From: Fonsecaea monophora
Lineage: Eukaryota; Ascomycota; Eurotiomycetes; Chaetothyriales; Herpotrichiellaceae
Length of the DNA: 64,000 nucleotides
Direction: 5' to 3'
NCBI RefSeq assembly: GCF_001642475.1
Contig: NW_019173979.1
Location: 62,001 to 126,000 of the forward strand
Below the pieces are notes generated by a model that had not been told where the DNA came from, did not search any database, and saw only the letters and a program-made list of their open reading frames with translations. Positions 33,018 to 43,351 of the stretch are shown in pieces (position 1 is the stretch's first letter; the number at the start of each line of letters is the position of its first letter). The position numbers and the translations under genes were made by a program.

Positions 33018-34234
33018 CTATTGTACTTTGAGACGGACAAATTCCTCCAGAGACACCTGTTCCTCGGCGGTCAATAACCCGATACGCTCCTCAAGGCAAG
33101 TGAATTCCCCATAAAATCCCGAATCGATGAAACGCCAGTAAATGTCATCAAAGGCAAAGCTCGAAGTGGCTGCTAGACAGAACCAAAACGTTCCATTTTG
33201 CAGGAACCGCGCCATTTCTCCCGACAAACGCTGAGATTCCGAGAGGGCACCACACCGACTCTCTTTGTCTTCCGTCTCTTTCAAGGCCTGCAAAAAGGCC
33301 GCGTGTAGCGGGAGATACTGAGCCATAAAGTCATCAAGACTGCTCCACAGTCATCTGGATGTACCAAGAGGAGCCACCATGGCGAACAGCATGTGAAATC
33401 GGCAGGAGCAGCATAGGTAAATTCCCAGTCGATGACACAACGGAGGTTCAGTTTTTCGTCGATGATGACGTTCGAAGGACGGAGGTCATCGCAGATCAAT
33501 CTGAATGGACCTCTGTCGTGAACATTCGGAAAGCTCTTTGCAATCTTGAGGAATAAGCAGCGCGCGACGTATTTCTTTCGGCAGTCTGCCTCATTTTCAA
33601 CTGCGTCGTTGTGTTGCGTTCGAAGGTGAGCCATGTGTGATCTGGCCAAGGCCATAACATAATCGGTGGCCGTCGCAAATGTGTTTGTAGGTAGGTCCAC
33701 GGGAGGGTAGTTGGCCAGAGCAACCAACCGGTTCATGTTCAGCGTCAAAGACCATTTTCCGACACACCAACGGCCCAATTCATCCCGAGATACCCCTCCA
33801 ATGCGAGGGAATTGGCATTTGGACAGCTCAATCAATATCTTAGAGATGACCCGATAGGCCTAGGTTAATGTTTGGGGATTGATGTTCGGATCCAGTACCT
33901 CGACTTTTTCTGGTTCTGTAGGAGCTTTGAGAGCTTCTGATAACAACTTCCCTTTAACAAGCTCCATGACTATGCAGGGACCCCAGGAAGAATCGGAGAC
34001 TTTGATCAACCTTGGTGTAGGATTTGATGTGTGTTTCGCGACATACTCGATGACTGTGATCTCATCAATGACCTTCTCTTTGTGAAAGGCGACTCTGCCC
34101 GGCGTGTCGGTCAAATGTGTAAAGATCAAAATCACAGGAAGGTCACGGAGTGAACCAAAGGAGAAGGAGGGAAGGGCGATGGAGCTAACCGACACTAAAC
34201 CTGAATAATCTGCGGGGTCTCCAGAAAAGGCCAC
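33018..34234 (-). pseudogene. decayed APH-family phosphotransferase copy
   Basis: Read on the minus strand, this matches the APH-family gene at 25352-26696 along most of its length. Shared blocks are EKVIDEITVIEYVAKHTS, GPCIVMELVKG, DCRKKYVARCLFLKIA, CDDLRPSNVIIDEK, CVIDWEFTYAAPADF and EERIGLLTAEEQVSLEEF. Three lesions are visible. There is no ATG for the N-terminal part (the open frame begins with GTG). An in-frame TAG sits at 33860-33862 just before AYRVISKILIELSK. A 2-nt insertion lies within 33345-33349, so the C-terminal 100 residues are in another frame. The enzyme cannot be made as one chain unless the sequence has several errors. It is convergent with the DUF7924-like gene, with about 107 bp between the ends. 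Confidence 0.8.
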
Positions 34235-34269
34235 TTCGATGGGGGTTGATTATGGTTCGGAGGTATCGA

Positions 34270-34515
34270 TCAAGAAGCCCTGAAGCCGGAAATGGGGGCT
34301 GGTTCTTTTACGCCCACTGCCATGTCCGGACGAGGTGTTTTGATCGGTGAGGTTTTCTTGGATTTACATATCAACCTCCGCCTTCCTGCCGGTCACTGCC
34401 CTTTAGCATCAAATTCTACCGAAAAAAAAAACACTCAAATCCAGATCCGATTGCTGGGGAACGGGCTTCGGCTCCTCCCGCAATTCGGCTTTCCGACGGA
34501 ACACGCCTGATCTCT
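34270..34515 (-). pseudogene. remnant related to the DUF7924-like gene
   Basis: Minus-strand translation gives RKAELREEPKPVPQQSDLDL in one frame and, in a shifted frame, SPIKTPRPDMAVGVKE. Both align with the gene at 30893-32910 (REKADWREELKPIPQQSDLNL and FPIKTPRPDITVGIKEE). About 65 residues between the blocks are missing and the frame changes, with stops, so this is a broken fragment. It sits directly upstream of the decayed APH copy on the same strand. Confidence 0.72.
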
Positions 34516-34844
34516 GCCATAGTATAAAGCGACGGCCCGGTTTTTTTAGCGCTTGAGAATCAACTGGGTATACCTAAAAGCCAGAACAGTTCCTGGGGTG
34601 AACGACAACCATGGGCAGCTAAAGACGATGGGTTCCTTTTCTTGCGCCAGGTTTCGACCACGAAACCAAGCACGAAGTCCGCCCACAAGCTGGAAATCCT
34701 GTTACCGAGCGTGTGTGAGCCTACCACCCCAAATCCAGCTTCACTGCAAATTCAGTCTCGGATGGAAGGGCTCATAGGCGGTGTTTGACTAATACTATAT
34801 CGATGGAGTCGTCTGAGCAGTTCGCGTTGCTCGACTCACATACA

Positions 34845-35648
34845 TCATTCCAACACATTTTGAACCTGCCGCTTGATGTATCTCGTCAATTTCTCCAGAA
34901 TGCCATTGTAACCTGCACCGCATGCCGCCGTCTCGACGTGCTGAAGCAATCCACTGACTTTTGGGAAGCTGTCGTCACAGCTCGGACACCGGTATCTGAA
35001 CTCATCGTACCAGCCGTTAGTGTATAGGTTGCTCCGGTGGCAGCTGAAAGCCCATTTATCGATATCGACCTGGGTAACCTCGGAATCACAGGTCGTCGAC
35101 TCGAGATGGATGAGGATACCAGAGGGGCTTTTGAATTTACGTTCGCAGCCGTAGCACTTGTTTTGACGAGGCGTGTGGATTTTCGCGTGCTTTTGGGGAG
35201 CGTCAATTAAAAACATGTTCTGGGGTTTGATATTCACGTTCCCGCGTACCATACGAACTTCGTTTTCATTTGCAAACTCCTCATCACATATAGAGCATCG
35301 ATTGTGGAACTGGACGCGATGTTTCGATACACCGGCAAAGTTTGCTTGACAGTCGTAGCAGAAGGAATGTTTTGTTTCCATGTGAGCGCGAAGACTGCTT
35401 TCTTCGGGTTCGTCGGTGCCGCATTTTGAACAGACCCAATGGTTCTGCGAGTCCCGGGTATGTTGTTCGTGAGCCTGTGTAGAGATAAACAACCATTGGC
35501 ACCTGTCACACCATTCATCTTGGTGACAACGCGCGGCTTGACAGTGCTGGAGCAATGCTTGTTCGGAGTCAAATTCACGCTCGTCACATGAAATGCAGAC
35601 GAATTCAACTCCCTCGACGTCGATCAGGGCCTGATTCTCTCGCGGCAT
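34845..35648 (-). CDS. multi-finger C2H2 zinc-finger protein
   Basis: Exons 35648-35250 and 35189-34845 give 247 residues. The frame is open across the 60-bp intron, but splicing it out (donor GTACGC, acceptor AAAAG, branch TTGAC) restores an exact C2H2 spacing: CSICDEEFANENEVRM followed by HAKIH, with 12 residues between the second Cys and first His. Other fingers include CISCDEREFDSEQALLQHC, WCDRCQWLFISTQAHEQH, WVCSKCGTDEPEESSLRAH, KCYGCERKFKSPSGILIH and YRCPSCDDSFPKVSGLLQH. Six or more fingers in a small acidic protein fit nucleic-acid or protein binding. No closer assignment is possible. Confidence 0.78.
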   Translation of the reverse strand: MPRENQALIDVEGVEFVCISCDEREFDSEQALLQHCQAARCHQDEWCDRCQWLFISTQAHEQHTRDSQNHWVCSKCGTDEPEESSLRAHMETKHSFCYDCQANFAGVSKHRVQFHNRCSICDEEFANENEVRMVRGNVNIKPQNMFLIDAPQKHAKIHTPRQNKCYGCERKFKSPSGILIHLESTTCDSEVTQVDIDKWAFSCHRSNLYTNGWYDEFRYRCPSCDDSFPKVSGLLQHVETAACGAGYNGILEKLTRYIKRQVQNVLE

Positions 35649-36695
35649 TTTTTGGGGGGGAGCGCTCGACGATGGCGAAGGGAGTGAAAGAGGGACGGGA
35701 GAGAAGAGTCAGGCGGCAGTGATATGACAAAGTCATTGCATAGACCCTGCAGAACGAAAATGTGACAAGTATGGGTGGTTGGACCAGCGAAGCAGCGCTG
35801 TTCCTCAAGGGCTACGGTCTTCGGGACCACTCATTGTCTCGTGGCAGGGATGAAGCATGCATAAAGCTGCGGTCTTAGCGCAGGTGAAGGTGTCACGAGA
35901 CCTCTATGCAGTTATCACATGCTGCGGAGGCAGCGGCTGATGGAAGCCACACAGCCATCTTGGCCGCACACCCTGCAAGCTTGGGCCTTTCAGCCTGATT
36001 GTGCGTTCTTGCTGTAAAGATTCCTATAACTGCCCTCCTCCCAGTCGCTAGGTCGGAACTCGTTTGCGAGCCCCAGTCTGATCGTCCAAGCCGGATCGTC
36101 ATGGATAAAGCGCGCCATATCTTACGACCGACTCGGTCACCTCCAAAGCTTTCCAACAGGAGATTATCCAGTGTCTGCGGTTAGATGGATCGAATGCCGT
36201 TGCGAATGCATAGCCGTATAGGCTATAATGACCGAGGTAAAGAAAAGAACGGTCTGAACTAAACGAGGGTACAACTATTGCATGAATTATCCTGTTCTGT
36301 GTGTTTGCATACTGTCTGAATGGCAAAAGGTGTGAAGATACCACCACCAAAGCCATTGAAATACTCCCGGGAGGAAGGCTCAGTCTCGCGGCCTTGTGCC
36401 ATTCATGTCTCTCCATCGCCATTTTGTTTCCGTGTAGGATTACCCCCTCATGTACCTCAGGGTTATTGCTGACTTTGTTCAATCGTGATGGCGGAAACTG
36501 GCAGTGCGTGTACTTGTACGGAGTTGGTTGTCAGGCAGTTCGAGGTTGAGTCTAGCCAATCACTTGGCGGAAGTCACTAGCGTGTCTAGTTTGGCTAGTT
36601 CATTTTAGGACTAGAATATTCCAACTAAGCCTGTCTTCTGCTTTCATCACCGCCAACATCGCCAACTCTTATGTCCAAATACCAAATTCGACCCC
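35649..36695. other. 1-kb intergenic region
   Basis: Lies between the divergent zinc-finger and F-box-like genes. No gene recognised. Confidence 0.4.
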
Positions 36696-37970
36696 ATGGA
36701 GCGAGAGACTGCAGTGGCCAACACTAAAACTGAGCCTCCAACTCTTGCCACCATCGAGGATCTCCCAATGGTGGTGAAAGCCATACGCGACTATGCCTCT
36801 CAGTCAGACTTTGCCAATCTCTGCCTTGTCTCTCAACAGTTTTACCGCATGGGAAACGTCATGCTCTATGAGTCTGTTACATTACTCTCAAAAGGAAACC
36901 GCGACACTAGATCAATCCTGGCACTCAAACGGACGCTGACAGCGAAGTCTTGGCTTGCTTACTCCGTACGACGCTTACACTGTCTATCACAGCATCGTGG
37001 GAGGATTTCCGCGGATGATCTTGAGGATTCATCTCTCCTCGGCATACTATCAGATCTGCTCAGCCTTCTTGAGCGTCTGGAAGATCTCGAAATCGTCGAT
37101 TGTTTTCCGCAATCCGACGAAGGAGCTGAGAGACTGAATCAATCACTCCGATGGGTACCTTCACTGCGACGTTTCACGTGCAACCTCCGAGTACCGCAGT
37201 GGCCACAGCCTGCCCCAAAACTATACGCAGTCAACACTTCGATACTGAAGCGCGCGCTGTCACTGCCATCACTCATCAGTTTCTCAACAACGTTAGAGGA
37301 AGACCCCTTGGCAGAAGCATTATCCTTGCCAGCTAACAGTAGCATATCGACACTCAGTCTGAACAACCTGTTTGTGAGTACGGAAACCTTTAGGACAATC
37401 CTGGCCGCTCTGCCGCAGATAACGGACTTGAATCTTGAATTTGTACGATATATTGATTCTTACGATTCTCATGTACCGCGCCATGTGGACTGCAGAGAAC
37501 TCCAGACAGCTATATCGGGTTTCACACTGACGCTGAGAAGACTGCGAGTCGTGGCAGACTTCAGGTCTGTCGAAGGCGGTGACCCTTGTCAGGGCGGCGG
37601 AGACGATGCACCGTGGGGTTTTCTGTCTACACTCAATCTCAAAGCCTTTTCCATGCTTACGGAGTTGGAATTGTCTCCTGAACTGCTACTTGGTTGGAAG
37701 GTGGAATCGTCACCCGAGCTTTCTGCATGCTTGCCGTGTCACCTGGAGTCGCTTTACCTGAGGTATGACTATGGGGCTTGGTACGATTCGGTATGGGATT
37801 TTGAGAGACTGTCGGAGAAGCTTCGTCCGTACATTGACCACCAGTCGTCGTTGCGAAGCCTCACTGTGGAATATTTCGACTTCCTGGAGGACGAGATTAC
37901 AACACTATCGTCGTCGCTCCGAACGCAATGTGAGCACGCTGGGATTTGTTTTCGGCTAAGGCTGATATAG
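36696..37970 (+). CDS. F-box-like / leucine-rich protein
   Basis: Single-exon frame of 424 residues starting at ATG 36696. The N-terminus (LATIEDLPMVVKAIRDYASQ, then FANLCLVSQQFYRMGNVMLY) has the shape of a fungal F-box-like segment: a LP start and then CLVSQ with hydrophobic spacing. The remainder shows leucine-rich stretches (LERLEDLEIVDCF, LPQITDLNLEF, MLTELELS, LESLYLRYDY, LRSLTVEYF), as in LRR-type substrate receptors. Such proteins usually link a target to an SCF ubiquitin ligase. Target unknown. It lies in the accessory-looking stretch, where F-box families are often expanded. Confidence 0.65.
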   Translation: MERETAVANTKTEPPTLATIEDLPMVVKAIRDYASQSDFANLCLVSQQFYRMGNVMLYESVTLLSKGNRDTRSILALKRTLTAKSWLAYSVRRLHCLSQHRGRISADDLEDSSLLGILSDLLSLLERLEDLEIVDCFPQSDEGAERLNQSLRWVPSLRRFTCNLRVPQWPQPAPKLYAVNTSILKRALSLPSLISFSTTLEEDPLAEALSLPANSSISTLSLNNLFVSTETFRTILAALPQITDLNLEFVRYIDSYDSHVPRHVDCRELQTAISGFTLTLRRLRVVADFRSVEGGDPCQGGGDDAPWGFLSTLNLKAFSMLTELELSPELLLGWKVESSPELSACLPCHLESLYLRYDYGAWYDSVWDFERLSEKLRPYIDHQSSLRSLTVEYFDFLEDEITTLSSSLRTQCEHAGICFRLRLI

Positions 37971-38672
37971 AATCCACTCTGATGGAAGGCGTATGTCCTC
38001 AGTCGCTCTGTTCAGAAAATACATCCAATCAAATCACCTTTGAAATCAGTTGGCTCATGATTCTTGATGGTGCCGGGCGTTTGATGTTCCAGATTGCGAG
38101 GTTGTGAAGAGATCCAACAGGTCAACCGACTCATAACCTCTCGTATTCGTACTCACGCCCGAAGGACACGCTCACAAGAAGTAGCGCCCAGCTACACTCT
38201 ACAGGGCGCGTCACGAGGGGAGGTTTCCAGCTGTAGCCCGCAGGACAACTTACCAGATGCAGACTGGACTGCAGCTCAAGCGTTGGAAGTTGCATATCCG
38301 AGGGGAAGGCCGTGACGAATCAAACCTTTCTTGCTGCCGGACGAGATAAGGCTGAGGGACCCCAATCATGCACCTGTCTGCTTAGGGGACGGGACGAACG
38401 TTGATGGCAACAACGTTGGAGCCCAGGGCGCAGACTCTGCATCAGAGACGCTGTGACGACCATTCGTGTTGGCCTGGGTCCTGCGGCTCGAAAGATAACT
38501 CGGGATTTCCTCTGGTCCCCTTCGCCTGCTTCTGCCCAAGACCTCCCGTCTTGGTTTTGGACTCGTCTTTACCCCTTGGCCGATGAATTCTACTAATTCA
38601 AACTCTTTCCCGCATATCCTGAGGAATCCTGTCCACGTTTTCAAGATCAAACCCTTCCACTAGTTGTTCGAC
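37971..38672. other. intergenic region
   Basis: 700 bp between the F-box-like gene and the next gene. Nothing recognised. Confidence 0.4.
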
Positions 38673-39407
38673 ATGTCCAGAAACAGCTTTCGTCTGGCAT
38701 TTGACGAGGATGCGTACAAGAGCCTGGATATCCTCGCAGCATCAGCTGTCCTCGACGTTTCCTTGTGTAACCTCAGATGGTCCGATAAATTGATTGCGCA
38801 TGTCGCCATTCAAGCCCGGGAAGAACTAAATGACCTTTGGAAAGATTGGGCGAAGACGCACAAAGATCGAAGATTTGCGACCCCGCCAACGGCCGTCACG
38901 GCCCTGTTTGACGAAGACAACTGCCGCCTATTCATATGCACGTCCGTCAAGGGCATGGGCGCAAACTCAAGCTTCCTAGACAGGCTCTCTCCCGAGCGGC
39001 GGATCTTCATCGACAAAATCCTGTCCCTCAGCAGCGAGGAAGGGGTCGAGCCGGGCAAATACTCCTGGCACATGTTCCAGGCCAACTGTGCCGAAGTACA
39101 CGCGCTCTGCCAGTGGCACCTGGCACGCCCAGGAGACGGATGTGACCGACTCAAAGACGCCGTCATGGCAACCGCCGGCGGGCCGGACCTCGTCCTCTAC
39201 AACCCCTGTGGCAGACCTCCGGCCCCGAATCTGGATCGGCGGCCACCGGGATGCAAAGAACTTGTGGAGCTGCTGCGTGTGTGGGCCCTGAACCGTTCTG
39301 CCTTTGAGAAGTGCAAAGTGGAGGATGCCCAAGATTACAGCCTCGAGCCGGTGGTCAAGGGAGTGAGTTCGAGCAAGGACAACAAGAGCCGCTCTTTGGT
39401 TTGTTGA
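38673..39407 (+). CDS. uncharacterised protein, possible deaminase fold
   Basis: Frame of 244 residues from ATG 38673 (an earlier TTG at 38664 is not used). I do not recognise the family with certainty. Around residues 133-190 it reads WHMFQANCAEVHALCQWHL and later LYNPCGRPPAPN...GCKEL. An N-C-A-E motif in an alpha-helix followed by Pro-Cys and a further Cys is the layout of zinc-dependent cytidine-deaminase-like folds ([HC]xE ... PCx(n)C). The Cys-Cys spacing is wider than the usual two residues. No signal peptide. Other zinc-binding or purely structural roles are possible. The end RSLVC may be modified by splicing, as the following bases (GTTTCAAG) could continue. Confidence 0.5.
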   Translation: MSRNSFRLAFDEDAYKSLDILAASAVLDVSLCNLRWSDKLIAHVAIQAREELNDLWKDWAKTHKDRRFATPPTAVTALFDEDNCRLFICTSVKGMGANSSFLDRLSPERRIFIDKILSLSSEEGVEPGKYSWHMFQANCAEVHALCQWHLARPGDGCDRLKDAVMATAGGPDLVLYNPCGRPPAPNLDRRPPGCKELVELLRVWALNRSAFEKCKVEDAQDYSLEPVVKGVSSSKDNKSRSLVC

Positions 39408-39981
39408 GGTTTCAAGTGACCTTTTGTCATGGTTTTGCAGGGACAAGGACGAGGACATGCGCATTTTCCGGGTTTCAACGTCCTTTTCCGTATCGACTGT
39501 TTTCTTTCCTTTGGAACAGCCAGCTAGCCAACCAGCCAGCCGCCTCGTCAGGTCGAATTGGGGTTTGACGACGAGGGCTGACCATTTCAGCCTGGAATAT
39601 ACTTCTCGAAAATGGTCTAACTTAATTGGGAAACACGTTTTGTCATTAGCGACTTAGTGAGCAAGCTAGATCCTTAGTGAGGGGTAGGTCCATATATTTC
39701 CCGGTCGCACCGACAAGTCCTACGTAATTGAAGAACCCCATCCACTGCTCGAAACATTGGAGCGCAGTTTACCTCTTGTCCGTGTACAGACGTCAACACA
39801 CTCTTTTCGTTCTTCTATACACCCAACCAACCAACCAACCAACCGACTACACGGGATCATCGCTTTCTACCGCGACCGTCTCCCCCACCGATTTTCCTCC
39901 GGCGCCCCCCCCTCTCGGACTCTGACCAAGACACCTTCTCTTTCTCGCCCTCACCTACTACCTTCCCACCAATAGTCCAAA
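39408..39981. other. intergenic / leader of the epimerase gene
   Basis: Contains a CCAA tandem repeat at 39823-39844 and a C/T-rich leader immediately before the epimerase ATG. Confidence 0.45.
39823..39844. repeat. CCAA tetranucleotide repeat
   Basis: Five tandem CCAA units upstream of the ribulose-phosphate epimerase gene. Confidence 0.8.
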
Positions 39982-41391
39982 ATGTCAGGAACAACTCCTC
40001 CGGCCATAATAGCGCCGTCGATACTGAGCGCCGACTTTGCCGAACTGGGTCGCGAGTGCGCCAAAACAATGGACCAGGGCTGTGATTGGCTCCATGTCGA
40101 CATTGTACGTCTGCGCTGTGCACGAAGCCCCAAGAATACTTCATCCACCCCTTTTAGAAGGACAGGGGAAAATGTTGGAGTCTTTCCAAGAATAGAAAGA
40201 GGAGGTCCACAGCGCGGGAAAACATAGTGGTCTTTCTTGTTTTCTGAGAGGCATGACATACAAGCTGACGTTCTTCTCTGGCAAACTTGTAGATGGACGG
40301 CCACTTTGTCCCCAACATCACGTTCGGCGCGCCGGTCGTGTCCAAGATCCGACCGCACGTGGAAAGACCGCAGAAACCGGGCGGTCGAGGCACATTTGAT
40401 TGCCACATGATGATTGCAGAGGTGAGTCAAACCAAGTTCGAGTTGTCTGCAGTTGCGAAAAAGAGAGAGCCGAGCGGTGGGTGGGTGGGCGGGGGGGTGA
40501 AAAGAGAAGGACTGCACAACATCGGAAGCTTAGGTCTGCCGAGGATGTGACTGGACAGGCGACAATGAAGAGAAGGTGACGAAAATATGGAGCGATGTGA
40601 AGGGCTGGTCCATGTCTTCTTCTCCCGAAACGCAGGGCAGACGCAGACACAGACACAGACACGCACTCTCTGGCTTCAAAATTCTCCCCTTGCGTTCTCT
40701 TCCTGCTCGAATCTAATGAGAACTGACGAGAGAACACGCAACAAGCCTCACCGCTGGGTCTCCACATTTCGCGATGCAGGCTGCGACCTCTACTGCTTCC
40801 ACTACGAAGCGGCCGTCAGCTCGGTCGCAGCCACGACACCCGAAGACAAGACCACGACGCGACCCACGTCGCCCAAGGAACTGATACGCTACATCCACGA
40901 GCTCGGCATGCAGGCGGGCATCGCGATCAAACCGGAAACCAGTGTCGACGTGCTCTGGGACATATTGGAAGCCGAGGACAAGCAGGACAGACCAGATGTA
41001 GGGAACTTTACTAATTCCCCCAGCCCCGTTGAAGCCCTTTCTTTCCCCCTCATCACACCCAAAAAGAAACTGACTTTGGACTAACGCATTACTGCCATCT
41101 CGTGTCTCTTAACAGATGGTCCTCATCATGACCGTGCACCCCGGCTTCGGCGGCCAAAAGTTCATGGCCTCGGAACTCCCCAAGGTGACGGCCGTGCGGC
41201 AACGATACCCGGACCTCAACGTCGAAGTGGACGGCGGCCTCTCCGAGTCGACGATCGACCAGGCCGCCGACGCCGGCGCCAACGTCATCGTGGCTGGCTC
41301 GGCCGTGTTCGGAGCCAAAGACCCCGGCCACGTTATTCGCGTGTTGAGGGAGGCCGTGGAGAAGCGGAGGGGAGGGGCCGGCAGATTATAG
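39982..41391 (+). CDS. RPE1: ribulose-phosphate 3-epimerase
   Basis: Interconverts ribulose-5-phosphate and xylulose-5-phosphate in the pentose phosphate pathway (cytosolic TIM barrel). Exons 39982-40104, 40293-40421, 40746-40997 and 41116-41391 give 259 residues. Family blocks fall across the joins: APSILSADF, HVDI joined to MDGHFVPNITFG, HMMIAE joined to the next exon, DAGCDLYCFHYEA, HPGFGGQKF and VDGGLSESTI. These cover the metal-binding His/Asp residues and the catalytic Asp pair. The third exon uses an ACAAG acceptor, and intron 2 (324 bp) is long for this locus. It contains an alternating AGACAC tract. Probably a single-copy housekeeping gene marking the right border of the accessory-looking stretch. 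Confidence 0.95.
40641..40664. repeat. AGACAC-type repeat in intron 2 of the epimerase gene
   Basis: Short alternating CAGACA tract within the 324-bp intron. Confidence 0.6.
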
Positions 41392-42112
41392 ATTATAGAG
41401 TTCGTTTTTACCCCATCATAGAATTATGAAGAATGATGATGATCCAAAAAGCTGGTAGATACTGAGGATTATGGAGATAATGCTCAACAAAAGTCGGTAG
41501 ATACTGGTAGAGGGAGGTAGGTATTGTACAGTAACTACAGTACGCAAAATGTTCGAGTTCTTCCGCATGCCGTTATGGTGATCACGTGATATGACGCCGT
41601 CGAGTTGTCGTTATCGCACACGATGAATTTATGTAGGTCAGTGACCTTTGAGAAACTCACCGTTTGGGGTAAATACCTTGTACATGTGCCTGTACTTTGT
41701 ACTTGGTACCAAGAAGAGGAAGAAGAAAGAAGACGACGTGGATTTCCTAGGAATGTTGGAATGTGGCGGTATTTATTCAAGAGCGATTTTAAGCACATAC
41801 ATCCTGACAAGGCGGCCGCGGATATATAGAACTCTCCATTGTTCGTTGGTATGGGATGTGTAGACGAACGGAACTTACGCGGCCCTAGAACGCTGGAGCG
41901 GTCGCGAAACAGGCTTGAAGTCGATTTAGGATGCCCCGTCAATATGGATATCAAGCTCATTCAACCCTTTAACCAGTATTCAGGTCATATGAGGAACCTG
42001 TCTGTCATTGTTCAAGACAGCAGTAGATCCTGTTCCAAAAAAAGAACAAAGGGAATGCAGTAGATATCCCTCCAACCTCCCTTTTAGTGATATCTCCAGT
42101 AAAGAAAGCTCG
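41392..42112. other. convergent 3' intergenic region
   Basis: Between the epimerase and epoxide hydrolase stop codons. No gene seen. Confidence 0.45.
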
Positions 42113-43351
42113 TCAATAACCGCTCTTCCCCTTGACCACATCCCTCGCGCCGCCTTTCTTGCCAAACATGTCCCTGACGTCCCGCAACAGGTGCTCTGGT
42201 CGCTCGTAGGCGTAAAAGTGTCCGCCGCTCGGGTTGGTGCGCTCGAAGACGACGTCGCCCTGCGTCCGCGTCCAGGTGCTCGGCAACACCCTCAGCTCCT
42301 TGGGTTGGTGGCTCAGCCCCAGCTTCACCCCGCCGCCGATGTACTCGCGGGTGCGGTCGCGGGTGACCCGCGTGGCCGGGTTGTCCCACTCGTGCGTCGA
42401 CTCGTAGTAGATGCGAAGGGTGGCGGCGGGGCCCGCGGTCGAGAACCAGTAGATGCTCATCCAGGTGCAGATCTCGTCGTCCGTCCAAGGGTACGAGTCG
42501 GTCCAGTCGCGCAGCTTCTCGTAGATCCACGCCAGCAGCGCCACGGGGGAGTCTGCCAGCGCGTACCCCAGCGTCTGCGGCCTCGTGGCCTGCTGCGCGC
42601 GGTAGCCCGACGACTCCTTGAAGAACCAGTCGGTGCGCTTCAGTCCTTCCTTTTCCGCCGCCGTGTACGGCGTGACCGCGTGCTGGAGGGCCAGAGTGGG
42701 GTGGGTCAGGAACGACGGGGCATCGCCCTGATCGAAGTTGACATGTGTCGCTTTGCAGTGCTGAGGGTACCGCAGCGACATGGCCCGTGTGATGTAGTAT
42801 CCCCAGTCGCCACCTTGGGTCACGTACTCGTTGTACCCGAGCTTCAACATCAGCTTGTTGCACGTCTCGGCGTACTGCGCGAGGGCGAAGCCTTTCTTCT
42901 TGGGCGCCTCGGAGAAGCCATAGTTTGGCAGGCTGATGGCCACGAAGTGGAAAGCCGGATCGTCCGACCCCGGGTCCGGCGAAGGCAATTTGTCCCAGAT
43001 CTTGACCGCCTCGAGAAAGCTGCCGGGCCAGCCGTGCACGAAGAGCAGCGGGATGGCATTTTCCACGCTCGATTTCTGGTGGAGGAAGTGCACTTTCAAC
43101 GGCTCGAAGCCGCCCTCCACCTGGATCGTCGTGCGATAGTTTGGCAGCTCGTTCAGCTTCTTCTCCGCCTCCCGCCAGTTGTATGTGTCCTTCCAATATC
43201 TTGTCAGTCGCTGGACGTCTGCCAGCGGCGTGCCATAGTCCCAGGCCGCATCCTCGAGCTCGTCGGGGAAGCGAGCGAGCGAAAGGCGAGTCTTGAGGTC
43301 CGAAAGGGCGGTATCGGCGACGCTGATGGTGAATAGTTCAATGTCTGCCAT
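42113..43351 (-). CDS. microsomal-type epoxide hydrolase
   Basis: Alpha/beta-hydrolase of 412 residues in one exon that adds water to epoxides, for detoxification or secondary metabolism. It has the N-terminal EHN region of the microsomal family (LKTRLSLARFPDELEDAAWDYG). The oxyanion motif is HGWPGSF (residues 106-112), and the nucleophile Asp182 sits in QGGDWGYY. The C-terminal catalytic His (about 378) is in SGGHFYAYERPE. ATG 43351 was chosen over an upstream in-frame extension that lacks family sequence. No membrane anchor is evident at the N-terminus, so it may be soluble. The gene is GC-rich at third positions, which opens long spurious frames on the other strand. Confidence 0.9.
   Translation of the reverse strand: MADIELFTISVADTALSDLKTRLSLARFPDELEDAAWDYGTPLADVQRLTRYWKDTYNWREAEKKLNELPNYRTTIQVEGGFEPLKVHFLHQKSSVENAIPLLFVHGWPGSFLEAVKIWDKLPSPDPGSDDPAFHFVAISLPNYGFSEAPKKKGFALAQYAETCNKLMLKLGYNEYVTQGGDWGYYITRAMSLRYPQHCKATHVNFDQGDAPSFLTHPTLALQHAVTPYTAAEKEGLKRTDWFFKESSGYRAQQATRPQTLGYALADSPVALLAWIYEKLRDWTDSYPWTDDEICTWMSIYWFSTAGPAATLRIYYESTHEWDNPATRVTRDRTREYIGGGVKLGLSHQPKELRVLPSTWTRTQGDVVFERTNPSGGHFYAYERPEHLLRDVRDMFGKKGGARDVVKGKSGY

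Noticed and set aside
42008..43336. Plus-strand open frame of 442 codons over the epoxide hydrolase gene
   Set aside because: It is the antisense of a clear alpha/beta-hydrolase with a high-GC third position; Arg/Val/Leu-rich composition with no family motif.
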